Assembly: GCF_000468755.1 (NCBI RefSeq)
Contig: NZ_AWEZ01000029.1
Coordinates: 1 to 64,000 of the forward strand
Length of the DNA: 64,000 nt
From: Olsenella profusa F0195
GTDB taxonomy: Bacteria > Actinomycetota > Coriobacteriia > Coriobacteriales > Atopobiaceae
Reading direction: 5' to 3'
Part shown: positions 8,567 to 17,764 of the stretch, one piece after another
Position numbering within the stretch: position 1 is the first letter of the stretch
Layout of the letters: each line of letters begins with the position of its first letter
The notes under the pieces: generated by a model
Told to the model about the DNA's origin: nothing
Databases searched by the model: none
The model's input: the letters and a program-made list of their open reading frames with translations, nothing else
Program-made: the position numbers and the translations under genes

Positions 8567-9718
8567 GTGAAGGGACTATGGTACAAGGCACCGCTTGCCG
8601 TGCTCCTCTCGGCAAGCATGGTTCTCACGTCACCGGGCGTCAGCGCCTCCGCAGAGACCTCCGCGGAGCTGCAGACCAAGCTCGATGCGGCCAAGCAGCA
8701 GCTCGAGGATTTGAACGACCAGGCCGAGCAGGCCTCCGAGGCGGTCAACGAGACCGAGGCAAAGCTCGAGGACACCAAGAGTCAGATTGAGGACACCAAG
8801 GGCAAGATCGACGATGAGCAGGCGGAGCTGGACAAGGTCCAAGGCACCCTCTCCGCACTGGTGGTGAACGACTACAAGGGCGGCAGCGTCAGCATCCTTG
8901 ACATCGTCGTCAACTCCTCAAGCGTGCAGGACCTCGTGAGCAACATCTTCTATGCCAATAGGGTCTCCGAGAGCCAGCGCAGCTCCATTCAGGATGCCAA
9001 GGCCATCCAAAATGAGCTCCAGAACCAGAAGGACCAGCTCGACCAGCAGGAATCCGAGCAGAGCCAACTGCTTGAGTCCCAGAAGTCCCAGCAAGCAGAC
9101 CTGGAGCAGAAGACCAGGGATGCCCAGGGGTACGTCGACTCCCTGAGCGAGGAGGTGCAGCAGGCCCTCGCCGCCGAGCAGGCCGCCGCCCAGAGGCAGG
9201 CCGAGGAGGAGGCCGCCGCCGCAGCCCGGGCTGCTGCCAACAACGGTGGCTCCTACGTTGACGACAGCGCTCCCAATGGCTCAGCGACCGACGAAGGCGG
9301 CACCAACACCACCACGAACACCTCGACCCCCGGCAGCAATGGCTCCACCCCCGCACCTCCCAGCAACAGCAACAGCTCCGGGTGGCGCAACACCGTCGTG
9401 TCCGCCGCGTACTCCATGGTGGGCGGCACCTACGTCTATGGGGCCTACAGCCCCGGCAGCCGCACATTCGATTGCTCCGGCCTTGTGGCCTACTGCTATG
9501 CGCAGGCAGGCTACAACCTGCCGCACTACTCCGAGGCACAGCATTCCTACTGCACCAAGCCCATCTCCCAGGCCCAGCCGGGCGACATCGTCTGGAAGCC
9601 TGGCCATGTGGGCATCTACATCGGAGACGGCAAGACCATCGAAGCCAGGGATCCCCAGCTTGGCATCACGTTTGGCACGGTCGGTAGGTTCAGCGCCTGC
9701 GGCTCGCCAGCTGCCTAG
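8567..9718 (+). CDS. secreted peptidoglycan hydrolase with coiled coil and C-terminal NlpC/P60 domain
   Basis: Predicted cell-wall endopeptidase of the PcsB/SagA-like architecture. Residues 1-28 are a signal peptide with Ala-X-Ala cleavage (GVSASA-E). About 30-225 is a long charged coiled coil of EL/Q heptads. About 230-270 is a Ser/Thr/Asn/Gly linker, and 275-383 is NlpC/P60. The catalytic Cys303 lies in FDCSGLVAYCYAQAG and His347 in PGHVGIYIGDG. The GTG at 8567 is preceded by AAAGGAGGG at 6 nt; a longer in-frame extension upstream runs through the repeat array and has no signal peptide, so it is rejected. It sits next to murJ, consistent with a role in wall growth or cell separation. The substrate bond is inferred from the family. 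Confidence 0.88.
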   Translation: MKGLWYKAPLAVLLSASMVLTSPGVSASAETSAELQTKLDAAKQQLEDLNDQAEQASEAVNETEAKLEDTKSQIEDTKGKIDDEQAELDKVQGTLSALVVNDYKGGSVSILDIVVNSSSVQDLVSNIFYANRVSESQRSSIQDAKAIQNELQNQKDQLDQQESEQSQLLESQKSQQADLEQKTRDAQGYVDSLSEEVQQALAAEQAAAQRQAEEEAAAAARAAANNGGSYVDDSAPNGSATDEGGTNTTTNTSTPGSNGSTPAPPSNSNSSGWRNTVVSAAYSMVGGTYVYGAYSPGSRTFDCSGLVAYCYAQAGYNLPHYSEAQHSYCTKPISQAQPGDIVWKPGHVGIYIGDGKTIEARDPQLGITFGTVGRFSACGSPAA

Positions 9719-9738
9719 CCAGGAAACGGGGAGCGTGA

Positions 9739-11370
9739 ATGGCGCAGGAGGATAGCGAGTTCGCCTCGTCGAGCGAGCGGCAGGATGGGAACGCCAAGAC
9801 CAGCCAGGTCGGCCGCTCCGCGGCGATGATGAGCGTGCTCGTCATCATCAGCCGTCTGACGGGGTTCTTCCGCACCTGGGGCCAGGCCTATGCCCTGGGT
9901 GTCACGGTGACGGCAAGCTGCTACTCGGTGGCCAACAACCTGCCCAACCAGCTTTATGAGCTCGTGGTGGGTGGCATGCTCGTGACGGCGTTCCTGCCCG
10001 TCTACCTCTCCGTCAAGAAGCGCCTGGGTACCAAGGGGGCCAGTGACTACACCTCCAACCTCGTGACGCTCGTCCTCGTCATCATGGGCGCGGTCACGGT
10101 GCTGGGCCTGGTCTTCGCCTATCAGGTGGTCTTCACGCAGTCGTTCTCGGCAAACAGTGACTTCGACTCCGACCTGGCCGTCTACTTCTTCCGCTTCTTC
10201 GTCATCGAGGTCGTGCTGTACTCGCTCGACTCCATCTTCTCGGGCGTCCTCAACGCGGAGCGCGACTACTTCTGGAGCAGTGCCGCCCCCATCTTCAACA
10301 ACTTCGTGACCACGGCGTCGTTCTTTGCCTACGCCTTCCTGGTGCCCACGAACCCGCGGCTTGCGCTCCTGATCCTTGCGGTGGGCAACCCCCTGGGCGT
10401 CCTCGTCCAGGCGACCGTCCAGCTCCCGATGCTGTACAGGCACGGCATCCGCCTGCGCCTGCACATAGACCTACATGATCCGGCCATCAAGGACACGCTC
10501 TCCATCGGCATCCCGTCGCTGCTTGTCATGGTCTGCTCGTTCGTGACGGTCTCCGTGCAGACGAGCTCCGCCCTCTCCGTCACGGCGGAGGGTGCCTCCA
10601 TCTCGTACTATGCGCGCCTGTGGTACACGCTGCCCTACGCCATCCTGGCGGTGCCCATCACCACGGCCATGTTCACGGAGCTCTCCGACGACGTCGCCCG
10701 TGGCGACATGGCCTCCTATCGGCATGGCATCACCTCGGGCACCAGCAACATCATGTTCTTCATGGTGCCCTTCGCCCTGTATCTCATCGAGTTCTCCGTC
10801 GTCCTCATCACCATCCTGGCGGCGGGAAGGTTCACGCAGCCGCAGATTGTGCTCACGGCGCAGTACCTGTCAGCACTCGCCGTGAGCCTGCCCGTCTATG
10901 CCGTCTGCATGTATCTGCAGAAGGTGTGCTCGTCCCTGCGCAGGATGGGGCTCTATGCGGCGGCCAACGTCGTGGCGGCCGTCGTGCAGGTGCTGGCCTG
11001 CATCTACCTCACACCGCTCACGGGCCTGTGGATGGTGGCGTTCTCGTCGTTTCTGTACTTCACGGCGGTCGATGTGGTGACGTTCGCGATGCTCAGACAC
11101 GAGCTGGGCCACGTGGGACTCAGGGGCATCGCCGTCTCCACGCTGCGGTCGCTCGTCTTTGGCGCCCTGGGCGTTGCCGCCAGCTATGCGCTGCTCACCT
11201 TCACGCCGCTCGCGCATCTGGCGGACACGCCCTCCATCATGCACGCCCTCCTCTCCGTGGTGATCGGTGGCCTCACGGCGCTCTTCGTCACCTATGGGGC
11301 GGCAATCCTGTTCAAGGTGCCCGAGACGGCCGTCATCAGGCGCCTGGGCGGCCGCCTGCTGCACCGCTGA
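9739..11370 (+). CDS. murJ: MurJ/MviN-type lipid II flippase
   Basis: Polytopic MOP-superfamily membrane protein (543 residues, about 14 hydrophobic segments), predicted to flip lipid II across the membrane. The N-terminal tail of about 30 polar residues is followed by the family pattern SVLVIISRLTGFFRTWG, NNLPNQLYELVVGGMLVTAFLPVY (MurJ TM2) and SLDSIFSGVLNAERDYFW. It begins 20 nt after the NlpC/P60 gene and is likely co-transcribed with it. Its 3' end overlaps the antisense remnant of a decayed esterase. Confidence 0.9.
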   Translation: MAQEDSEFASSSERQDGNAKTSQVGRSAAMMSVLVIISRLTGFFRTWGQAYALGVTVTASCYSVANNLPNQLYELVVGGMLVTAFLPVYLSVKKRLGTKGASDYTSNLVTLVLVIMGAVTVLGLVFAYQVVFTQSFSANSDFDSDLAVYFFRFFVIEVVLYSLDSIFSGVLNAERDYFWSSAAPIFNNFVTTASFFAYAFLVPTNPRLALLILAVGNPLGVLVQATVQLPMLYRHGIRLRLHIDLHDPAIKDTLSIGIPSLLVMVCSFVTVSVQTSSALSVTAEGASISYYARLWYTLPYAILAVPITTAMFTELSDDVARGDMASYRHGITSGTSNIMFFMVPFALYLIEFSVVLITILAAGRFTQPQIVLTAQYLSALAVSLPVYAVCMYLQKVCSSLRRMGLYAAANVVAAVVQVLACIYLTPLTGLWMVAFSSFLYFTAVDVVTFAMLRHELGHVGLRGIAVSTLRSLVFGALGVAASYALLTFTPLAHLADTPSIMHALLSVVIGGLTALFVTYGAAILFKVPETAVIRRLGGRLLHR

Positions 11371-11371
11371 C

Positions 11372-12078
11372 GGGACGCCGTCGACATGGCTGGCGCGTGG
11401 CACCACGACGAGCTTGGTGATGACGCCCCCTGTCCTGAGCCGGTCCGTGAACCGGTAGGTGGCCGCAGGTGGGATGATGGCATCCGCATCGCCCAGGATG
11501 ACCTGGATGGGAGGCAGGGACGAGAGGTCCGCCTGCCCGAGGTTGGCAAGTGGGCTCAGGGACGCCGTGCGTGTGGCCTCGGTCATGCCCTGCTCGCCGA
11601 GATAGGAGCGTGCCGAGAGGGCCGAGAGGCCTCTGCCGATGGATTGTCGTTGGACGCGAAGCTCTCGAGGTCGACGATGGGGTAGCTCACGGAGAGGGAA
11701 GCGAGGGGGCGAGTGGGTAGCTCGCCGTGTCCGCGGCATCGCCCTGGGCGTCTGCCACCCCATCCACCTGGTCAAGCTCCGTCGTGCGCTTGAGGGCGAC
11801 CTCAAGGGCGAGGTTGCCGCCGGCAGGGTCGCCCACCAGGGCCACCCGCGAGCCATCGCCACCAAACTGAGCGGCATGCCGTTGCGTCCACGCGAGCGCC
11901 TGGGCGACCTCGCGCTCGTTGACGTCCGCCGTGTGGTGCGTCGCTGGAGAGGTCATAGGCGATGGACATCATAGAAGGACCCTATGGTTCCCAGGTAGGG
12001 GATGGCGGGGACGGCCACGTCCACCACGAGGACGCAGACCAGTGTCGTTGCGGGCGTCAGGAGAACCTTGAGGGCCAT
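11372..12078 (-). pseudogene. decayed membrane-anchored alpha/beta-hydrolase (esterase)
   Basis: Reading minus from an ATG at 12078, a 41-codon frame encodes one hydrophobic segment and stops. A second frame (11956-11687) carries the hydrolase core QRHAAQFGGDGSRVALVGDPAGGNLA. A third frame carries the C-terminal part PPIQVILGDADAIIPPA and ASHVDG around 11550-11390. The nucleophile elbow, normally GDSAGG, reads GDPAGG, so the catalytic serine is lost. The HGGG oxyanion-hole region is not found. At least two frame breaks and a missing segment make this a pseudogene; its end runs into the 3' end of murJ. Confidence 0.75.
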
Positions 12079-12161
12079 ATGAGCAGCTGCCTCGACGTCT
12101 TCATGCCATCAGGACGTGGGCAGTGTACCCAGCATCCCCCGGTTGCTTCACATGACGGAAC

Positions 12162-12193
12162 GGCACCCCGGGTCACGCATGACTCGGGGTGCC
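12162..12193 (-). terminator. hairpin downstream of the 12225-12614 gene
   Basis: GGCACCCCGGGT and ACTCGGGGTGCC form a 12-bp stem with one mismatch and an 8-nt loop. It lies 31 nt after the stop codon of the minus-strand gene. The T-run is short. Confidence 0.5.
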
Positions 12194-12224
12194 AACAGGT
12201 ACGCTTGCTTGCCGTTGGTTGTGC

Positions 12225-12614
12225 CTAGTTGCCCTGCAGCCTATGCACGACCTCGGCGAACTCGTCCTCCTTCTGGCGAGGGCTGCGCTTGTCCTCGCCT
12301 CTTGACGTCATCATGTTCGTCACCAGGCCACCGACGAGCCCGAAGGCAGACCCTGCCGCGGTGCGTCCCAGAGGGGCAAACTGAAGGCGGTACTTGTTGC
12401 CGTTCATCCTGATGACGTTACCGTTGAAGCCCTTGAGCTTTGCCTCCACCTGCATGATGGGCGCATGGTCGAACTCGTTGCCCTTGTTGTCGTACAGGAC
12501 GAGCGTGGATGCGGCGTCGATGCCCATGAAGCCATTGGTCGCGCGCTGCCTGAGTCCCTGGACGATGTGCATGCCTCCACACCAGAACTGCCAGGTGCCC
12601 TCGTTTTCGGCCAT
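12225..12614 (-). CDS. small protein of unknown function, beta-rich PH/GRAM-like pattern
   Basis: Hypothetical 129-residue cytoplasmic protein. The first 100 residues alternate as short beta strands (STLVLYDNKGNEFDHAPI, MQVEAKLKGFNGNVIRM, NKYRLQFAPLGR), reminiscent of a PH-like or GRAM-like fold. A small hydrophobic Gly-rich segment (AGSAFGLVGGLVTNMM) and a charged tail follow. The ATG follows GGGAGGAAC at 5 nt, a strong site. It stands alone between a decayed esterase and an ABC transporter. The family was not recognised; the PH-like suggestion is only from the strand pattern. Confidence 0.6.
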   Translation of the reverse strand: MAENEGTWQFWCGGMHIVQGLRQRATNGFMGIDAASTLVLYDNKGNEFDHAPIMQVEAKLKGFNGNVIRMNGNKYRLQFAPLGRTAAGSAFGLVGGLVTNMMTSRGEDKRSPRQKEDEFAEVVHRLQGN

Positions 12615-12916
12615 GATGTTCCTCCCAGGTTCGTTGGTCCTCGGTCAGGGACGGCATCTTGCTCTCGTGAGCCCTGCCACCCCCACATTGCCGCCATGCA
12701 GCGCATTCTGAACACCTGGGCCCGCATCTGGACCCTCCCACAGCCATCGAAACACGGGGGAAATATTTGTGGAGAATGCAACATCTTGCTTGGGGTCGTC
12801 TGATGGGTGGCAGCCAGCCTCAGGGGCATGCGGGCCAGCCCCTGCCATCCTGCCTGCAGACCGCTCCTCACGTATGGGCTTGTCTGTGATGGCGCTGACC
12901 TGCTCCGCCCGCCTGG
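12615..12916. other. intergenic, no gene recognised
   Basis: Divergent intergenic region between the small minus-strand gene and the ABC transporter. No ORF here has a believable start or family pattern. A single AT-rich patch (12755-12785) may contain the promoter of the minus-strand gene. Confidence 0.4.
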
Positions 12917-12945
12917 TTGTCCGTCGGTTGCGCCCGTGCTAGCAT
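12917..12945 (+). promoter_or_regulatory. promoter for the ABC transporter genes
   Basis: TTGTCC at 12917-12922 and TAGCAT at 12940-12945 are separated by 17 nt. Transcription would start about 20 nt before the ATG at 12971. Confidence 0.5.
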
Positions 12946-12970
12946 GGCCGCAACCGAAGGGAACCCTCCA

Positions 12971-13618
12971 ATGGCTACGCTGCTTGAGGCACAGGATCTG
13001 TCCTTTTCCTATGGCAGGAAGACGGTATGGGAGGGTCTCGGCCTGTCGCTTGTCAGCGGGGAGGTCGTGTCCCTGCGCGGCGTCAACGGTTCGGGGAAGT
13101 CGACCCTCCTGCGCTGCCTTGCGGGACAGCTGCGGCCGCGCGAGGGCGAGGTTTGCTTCCTGGGGCGGGCGCTGTTCTCGTTGGAGCAAGAGGATTTGGC
13201 CGGCCTCTCCCTGGTGCCGGATGTGCCTGCGCTCTATGATGACCTCACTGGTCACGAGCACCTGGAGCTGGTCGCGCGCGCCAACGGGGACGAGGGGGCG
13301 GAGCGGCGCGGGCATGTCCTTGCGGGGAGGTTCCACATGACAGACGCGCTGGGTGCGCTTCCCTCGGCGCTTTCGCGCGGCATGCGCTACAAGCTCGCCC
13401 TCACGCTCGTCCTTGCCATGCGTCCGCAGGCGCTTCTGTTGGATGAGCCGTTTGCCCCCATCGATGACGATGCGGCAGGGGTGCTTGGCAGGGAGTTGTC
13501 CGCGCTTGCGAAAGCGGGCTCTGCCGTGCTCCTGAGCGTCCATGGGGACGTGCCTGCCTGTTCCCCCACCCGTACGCTTCGGTTGGGCACGGACGGCCTC
13601 AGCGAGGAGACGCCCTGA
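12971..13618 (+). CDS. ABC transporter ATP-binding protein
   Basis: Stand-alone nucleotide-binding subunit of 215 residues. Walker A GVNGSGKST starts at residue 37, the degenerate signature LSRGMRYK lies near 133, and Walker B ALLLDEPFAPID near 154. The signature lacks the canonical LSGGQ, as is common in ABC-2 exporter ATPases. An in-frame ATG at 12917 falls on the -35 box; the ATG at 12971, behind AAGGGA, fits the family start MATLLEAQDLSFSYG. The next frame opens at the last base of this gene (TGATG), so it is coupled to the membrane partner downstream. The cargo is unknown; exporter or immunity roles are possible. Confidence 0.85.
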   Translation: MATLLEAQDLSFSYGRKTVWEGLGLSLVSGEVVSLRGVNGSGKSTLLRCLAGQLRPREGEVCFLGRALFSLEQEDLAGLSLVPDVPALYDDLTGHEHLELVARANGDEGAERRGHVLAGRFHMTDALGALPSALSRGMRYKLALTLVLAMRPQALLLDEPFAPIDDDAAGVLGRELSALAKAGSAVLLSVHGDVPACSPTRTLRLGTDGLSEETP

Positions 13619-13692
13619 TGGACGGCCGTATCGAGGCCACGCTTCGCGTGCGGGTGCGCCATGTGTGCCGCAACCTTGACTGGCTGCTCTGA
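13618..13692 (+). pseudogene. 24-codon N-terminal piece in frame with the permease, ended by TGA
   Basis: The ATG overlaps the ABC ATPase stop (TGATG). The frame reads as a basic amphipathic N-terminus (RVRVRHVCRNLDWLL) and ends at TGA 13690-13692. The permease frame continues in the same phase directly after that stop. It is either a separate leader peptide or the original N-terminus cut off by a nonsense change (for example TGG to TGA). Confidence 0.5.
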
Positions 13693-15087
13693 GTGGCCGG
13701 TACGAGCGCTGGTGACTCAAAGAGACTCATGGGCGCAGGATACCTGGCATACATTCTGGCGTTTGGTATCCTATGGGCGCTGTTCTCGTGGGCTGCGCTG
13801 GAACACTTCCTTGCGGGACTGCTGGCGCAGGTGCCCGTCTCGCTTGTGCGCGCACCGCTTGCGGTCGTGTTGGTCGCCTGGTGCACGGTGGCGCTCGTTC
13901 GCGCGCTGAGGGCGCTTTGGAGGTCTCCCTTCCGCCTGGGTGCGGCAGACGTCTCGTGGCTCTCGGGAAGCAGACCCGCGCTCGCAACCATGGTCTTCTC
14001 GGACGTCACCCTCAGGTGCGTGGGCACCTGCCTGGTCGGTGTGCTGGCGGGGCTTCTCGCCACAAGTGGCATGGGGGCCCTCATGCGCAGGGAGGCTGCA
14101 CTGTCCTCCGCGCTCGCGGGCCTCTGTGCGGCGCTCCTTCCCTGCGTCGTCGCCGAGGCCAGGCTTGCGCGGGGGAGACGGGACGTTTCTGTCGTCGTCG
14201 CACCTGCGTCGGCCGTCGTTGCCGTGTGCGTGATGGGCATCGCCGTGGCGCCACCCTGGGGGTTTGCCAGAGCGACGGTGCCCCTTCTCCTCCTGGCGTG
14301 CCTGCTCATCGTGACTCTCTCGCTGCTGGGGCGTAGGGTCTGCATGCCTGCCCTCGCGTGCGAGGCGGTGCTCGGCACGGAATCCGACGCAAGCAGGTGG
14401 CTGCGCCTCACGAACCGCGACAGGTATCGGGAACTGACCAGGGATGCGCGCCTCGCACGGAGGAGATGGCTTCCCACCCTGCCGCTGGGCCATCGTGGCT
14501 GGCGGACGCTTGCGTCGCGTGCCGCCCTCGTGCACCTGCGCCGCTTCGAGGGACTGGGGGACATCCTGCTCTATGCGGGTGTCTCCGTGCCCCTGCTGTG
14601 CGCGTTGTGCTTGGGGACGCTGGACGGCCAGCTGATGGTTCCCTGCGCGGCGGCGGTGACCCTCAACTACCGCGCGGCGCGCGAGCTCGTGCGCGTCTTC
14701 TGCGCGGACGAGGACAACCGCCTCGTGCGCCCGCTCCTGCCCTTTGGGTCCCTGCAGCTCCTCGTGGCGGACTCCCTGCCGGCGTTGTCACTGGCGATTC
14801 TGATGTCATGCCTCGTGTGCGCCGTGACGCTGGGATCTCAGGGACTCCAGGCATGTGTCATCGCCGCTCTCCTTGATGTCGCAACGGTCGTGTGCGGCGG
14901 GCTCTCACGCGTGATGCTCCCTGTGGTGTACAGGCGTGTGAGCTTCGAGCTCGCATTCCTTGCGATGGTCGTCGTGGCGTGCCTCGTCTCGCTCACGGGG
15001 GCGTGGACGTTCGTCGCCGCGGTGCTCGCGGCCCTTGTCCTTGCGGGCGGCGTGGCCATCGCCCTCGGGCGCGATGCCGGCGTGTGA
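13693..15087 (+). CDS. polytopic membrane protein, probable permease partner of the ABC ATPase
   Basis: A 464-residue very hydrophobic protein with roughly 10-12 membrane segments, starting with AGYLAYILAFGILWALFSW. A large basic loop of about 80 residues (ASRWLRLTNRDRYRELTRDA and following) lies after the sixth segment. It follows the ABC ATPase without a gap, so an ABC-2 type exporter permease is the natural reading, although no family motif was recognised. GTG 13693 directly follows the in-frame TGA and has no clear Shine-Dalgarno of its own. Initiation by re-start after the upstream 24-codon frame, or at ATG 13729, is possible. Confidence 0.6.
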   Translation: MAGTSAGDSKRLMGAGYLAYILAFGILWALFSWAALEHFLAGLLAQVPVSLVRAPLAVVLVAWCTVALVRALRALWRSPFRLGAADVSWLSGSRPALATMVFSDVTLRCVGTCLVGVLAGLLATSGMGALMRREAALSSALAGLCAALLPCVVAEARLARGRRDVSVVVAPASAVVAVCVMGIAVAPPWGFARATVPLLLLACLLIVTLSLLGRRVCMPALACEAVLGTESDASRWLRLTNRDRYRELTRDARLARRRWLPTLPLGHRGWRTLASRAALVHLRRFEGLGDILLYAGVSVPLLCALCLGTLDGQLMVPCAAAVTLNYRAARELVRVFCADEDNRLVRPLLPFGSLQLLVADSLPALSLAILMSCLVCAVTLGSQGLQACVIAALLDVATVVCGGLSRVMLPVVYRRVSFELAFLAMVVVACLVSLTGAWTFVAAVLAALVLAGGVAIALGRDAGV

Positions 15088-15101
15088 GGGTGATGGCCGC
15101 G

Positions 15102-16700
15102 TTAGGACTTCCCTTGCTTCGCTTGATTGATGATTCTTCCTAAGGATTTTGCAAGCGAGCGGATACGTCGGTACTCACCTTCGGAGCACACAAAGAGCAC
15201 GTAGGCATCACTATCTATATCCATGTTCGCTATGAGCAGTGACTTCTCTGAAAGTTCAGGGAGGTCGAGGCAAGCGTTTCCCTCCCACCAGTCGGCAAGT
15301 CCAACGTCTCCTTGGCCGGATGTACCTACCACCGAGGCAAAGTCTATGCCTTCTGCGGCGGCACGTCGTGTCAAGCCGACAAGGGGCAGGAATTCATCTG
15401 CGGGCTGCTTCCAGTCACAAAGGCAGACACACCCATTGCGTTCAAGGATGTCCACCAGCACCATCCAGTGGTCGTGCGCAAAGCGATTTACATCGTTCTC
15501 GTCTTCGAGGCCCCAGTCATACAGATGGTCGACATGCACCGTGCCATATGCGTCTGGTTCCTCGAAACTCCCCGAGAACTCGCTCATGGCGTTTGTGTCT
15601 CCGCCAGAGATGATGCGGGCGATGCGCAGGTAGGACTTCTTGTCTTCAAGCCAAGCCATATGGGCATGGTCTATTGCCGTGCTCACCTCGTGACAGGTCT
15701 CCCAGTCAAACTCCATGCGGAAGATGTCGCGGTCGACGCCAATGACATCTAACACATCCTGATAGTAGGAGGACTCATAGTAGCGATCGACGAAGTCAAG
15801 TGTGCTTTGACGAATGTCGCTACGGGCGAGGGTGAAGTCCGTGGTATCGCGGATGTAGTCGATGGGTGAGAGCTCATCTCCACGCACGAGCGCCTGGTTC
15901 TCCTCATCCTGGGGATCATCTGCCATTCCGTCGGGCGTCAACGCATCGTGACATATGAGCCAGTAGACAAAGTAGCCTATGAGCAGACCGGCGGAGACCC
16001 ATACGCGTGCCTCGTCCTTGCTGGTCATGGTATCTATCGTCTTATGATGCGCCCTACAGTACGCTTGAGCACAGCTGTCATACTGCCATTCGGCCTTGTC
16101 ACATTCAAAGTACTTCCAGGCATACCTGTGCACATGAGTGCCGTCGGTAACGGGGGCTGCTAACATGGTTGGCTTTGCCGGCAGCCGTGTCACCTCCTCT
16201 CCCTTGCGTTCTCTCGTCACTCGCACCCCGTGTGGGTATGTGTGCATGAGGAACAGGATTGGCATCGATAGGGAAGCGATGAGCATGAAGAATGTGGCAA
16301 TCTTGCAGGCTTGGTAGACTGTGCCGAGTGGCGTTGGCTTGATCACGCCGTTCATGCCTGCATAGAGTTCGTTCATATAAAGATAGGCAGGAATCTGCTC
16401 TCCTGGGAAGTAGTGGGAGGCATGACCCGTATTGCGAAGCTCGTAGTTGCTGCCGTTGTACCTCACGATGACGGTACTGGTGTAATCGTTTATCCAGCAA
16501 AATGAGACCTGGGTCTCCTACGCGCTGACGACAGTGACCGTAACCGTGCGGTAGTCCGAGCTAGAGGGATTTGCTGGGGAATCTAACATAGTGTTCAGGA
16601 TGATGAGGAGGGCAAGGGCGATCCAGGAAAGGATCCACACCCTCTTGATTCTCCGCAGGGTGTTCTCACTCCGCGCGCGTGCCCTTGCCTTGGCCGTCAT
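15102..16700 (-). pseudogene. membrane protein gene interrupted by an in-frame TAG
   Basis: The frame starts at ATG 16700 behind GAGAGGAAC. It encodes a basic N-terminus and a membrane segment (VWILSWIALALLIILNTML), then reaches TAG at 16518-16520. The same frame then continues without another stop to 15102 through an extracellular-looking Thr/Val-rich stretch, two more membrane segments (near 16310 and 15990) and a soluble C-terminal domain of about 250 residues with DWETCHEVSTAIDHAH and HDHWMVLVDILERNG. The region just after the TAG (ETQVSFCWINDYTS) reads as a natural continuation. The C-terminal part alone can start at ATG 16466 but would lack its first membrane anchor. The family is not recognised. 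Confidence 0.6.
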
Positions 16701-16853
16701 GACGAATGTTCCTCTCACTTTTGGTTTCGGCATCATGTGGTAACGGATGAAGCGCGTGCTGGCAAATCTGGGATTCTCTGAGATCTCCTCATGTCATGGC
16801 GCATCCATTGCAATCAGCTGTGGCCCGTCAGGCGGATGTGGAGTCTGTGCGGC

Positions 16854-17582
16854 CTACATCTTGATGTCCCCGCCGGCCTGGCGGGCCCACTGGTACAGGT
16901 TCACGCAGCGGTCGGCCAGGATGTCCAGGGAATCGTACAGGTAGGGCGGGCGCTCGGGCAGGTCTTGGTAGATGACGGAAAGCTCGGTGCAGCCCACCAC
17001 CACGGCGTCGCACCCGCTCTCGTGGAGCCGTCGGGCGATGCCTAGGAACGCGTCCACGTCATAGGGTGCGTTGGCCTTCACGCAGTCATAGATGAGGTGC
17101 ATGACGATCGTGCGATCCTCATCGGTTGGGGCCAGGGTCCTGAGGCCCATGCGTTCGAAGTAGCTCTGGAACACGCCCGATTCGATGGTGCCGTCCGTGG
17201 CCATGAGGCCTATGGTGGCCCCATGGCTCACCTGTGCCGCGATGTTGTGTGCCGTCTCCTGCATGATGTTGACCACGGGAATGGTGACGGCCTCGACGAT
17301 GGCGTCATAGAAGTAGTGTGCCGTGTTGCAGGCTATGGCGATGTAGTCCGCCCCGGCATCCTCAAGCCAGCGGGCGACCTTGGCCATCTCGGGCTGTGGG
17401 TTGGGCTTGTCGTGGTCGAGGATGTGGGCCGTGCGGTCGGGAATCTGCGGGTCGTTGAAGACGATCATGGGCATCTGCTCCTGGTCGGTCCTCGCAGGGG
17501 TCTTCTTGATGAGAGCCTCCATGAAGTAGGCCGTGGCCAGGGGTCCCACGCCGCCTATGATGCCAAGAATGGGCTTGTTCAT
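16854..17582 (-). CDS. aspartate/glutamate racemase family protein
   Basis: PLP-independent two-cysteine racemase (242 residues). It starts MNKPILGIIGGVGPLATAYF. Catalytic Cys85 lies in ACNTAHYFYD and Cys198 in VVVGCTELS. The start at 17582 follows GGAGGGC; a longer frame from 17687 adds 35 residues outside the family. It is divergent from an ATP-grasp ligase gene 183 nt away. In Enterococcus faecium the D-aspartate ligase Asl(fm) is encoded beside an aspartate racemase, so D-Asp supply for wall cross-bridges is the favoured role. A broad-specificity amino-acid racemase is the alternative. Confidence 0.85.
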   Translation of the reverse strand: MNKPILGIIGGVGPLATAYFMEALIKKTPARTDQEQMPMIVFNDPQIPDRTAHILDHDKPNPQPEMAKVARWLEDAGADYIAIACNTAHYFYDAIVEAVTIPVVNIMQETAHNIAAQVSHGATIGLMATDGTIESGVFQSYFERMGLRTLAPTDEDRTIVMHLIYDCVKANAPYDVDAFLGIARRLHESGCDAVVVGCTELSVIYQDLPERPPYLYDSLDILADRCVNLYQWARQAGGDIKM

Positions 17583-17764
17583 GCGCCCTCCGCCGTCTGT
17601 CTTGTCTGTGGTAGGTGTCCATTCTACCGCCCCTGTCGCGGTCGCGTTGCTACCATGGTTCCGTTTTTGTGGTGATGCCCCGGCCATGTCCCATGTGAGG
17701 GCCGGGAGGATGTGGAGGGGTTCCCCGTATGAGACCGGTCGTTTCCCGTGAGGAGGAGCTTCCC

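Noticed and set aside
13690-13692. TGA as a selenocysteine codon in the permease
   Set aside because: No SECIS-like hairpin was recognised just downstream and ABC permeases have no known Sec at the N-terminus.
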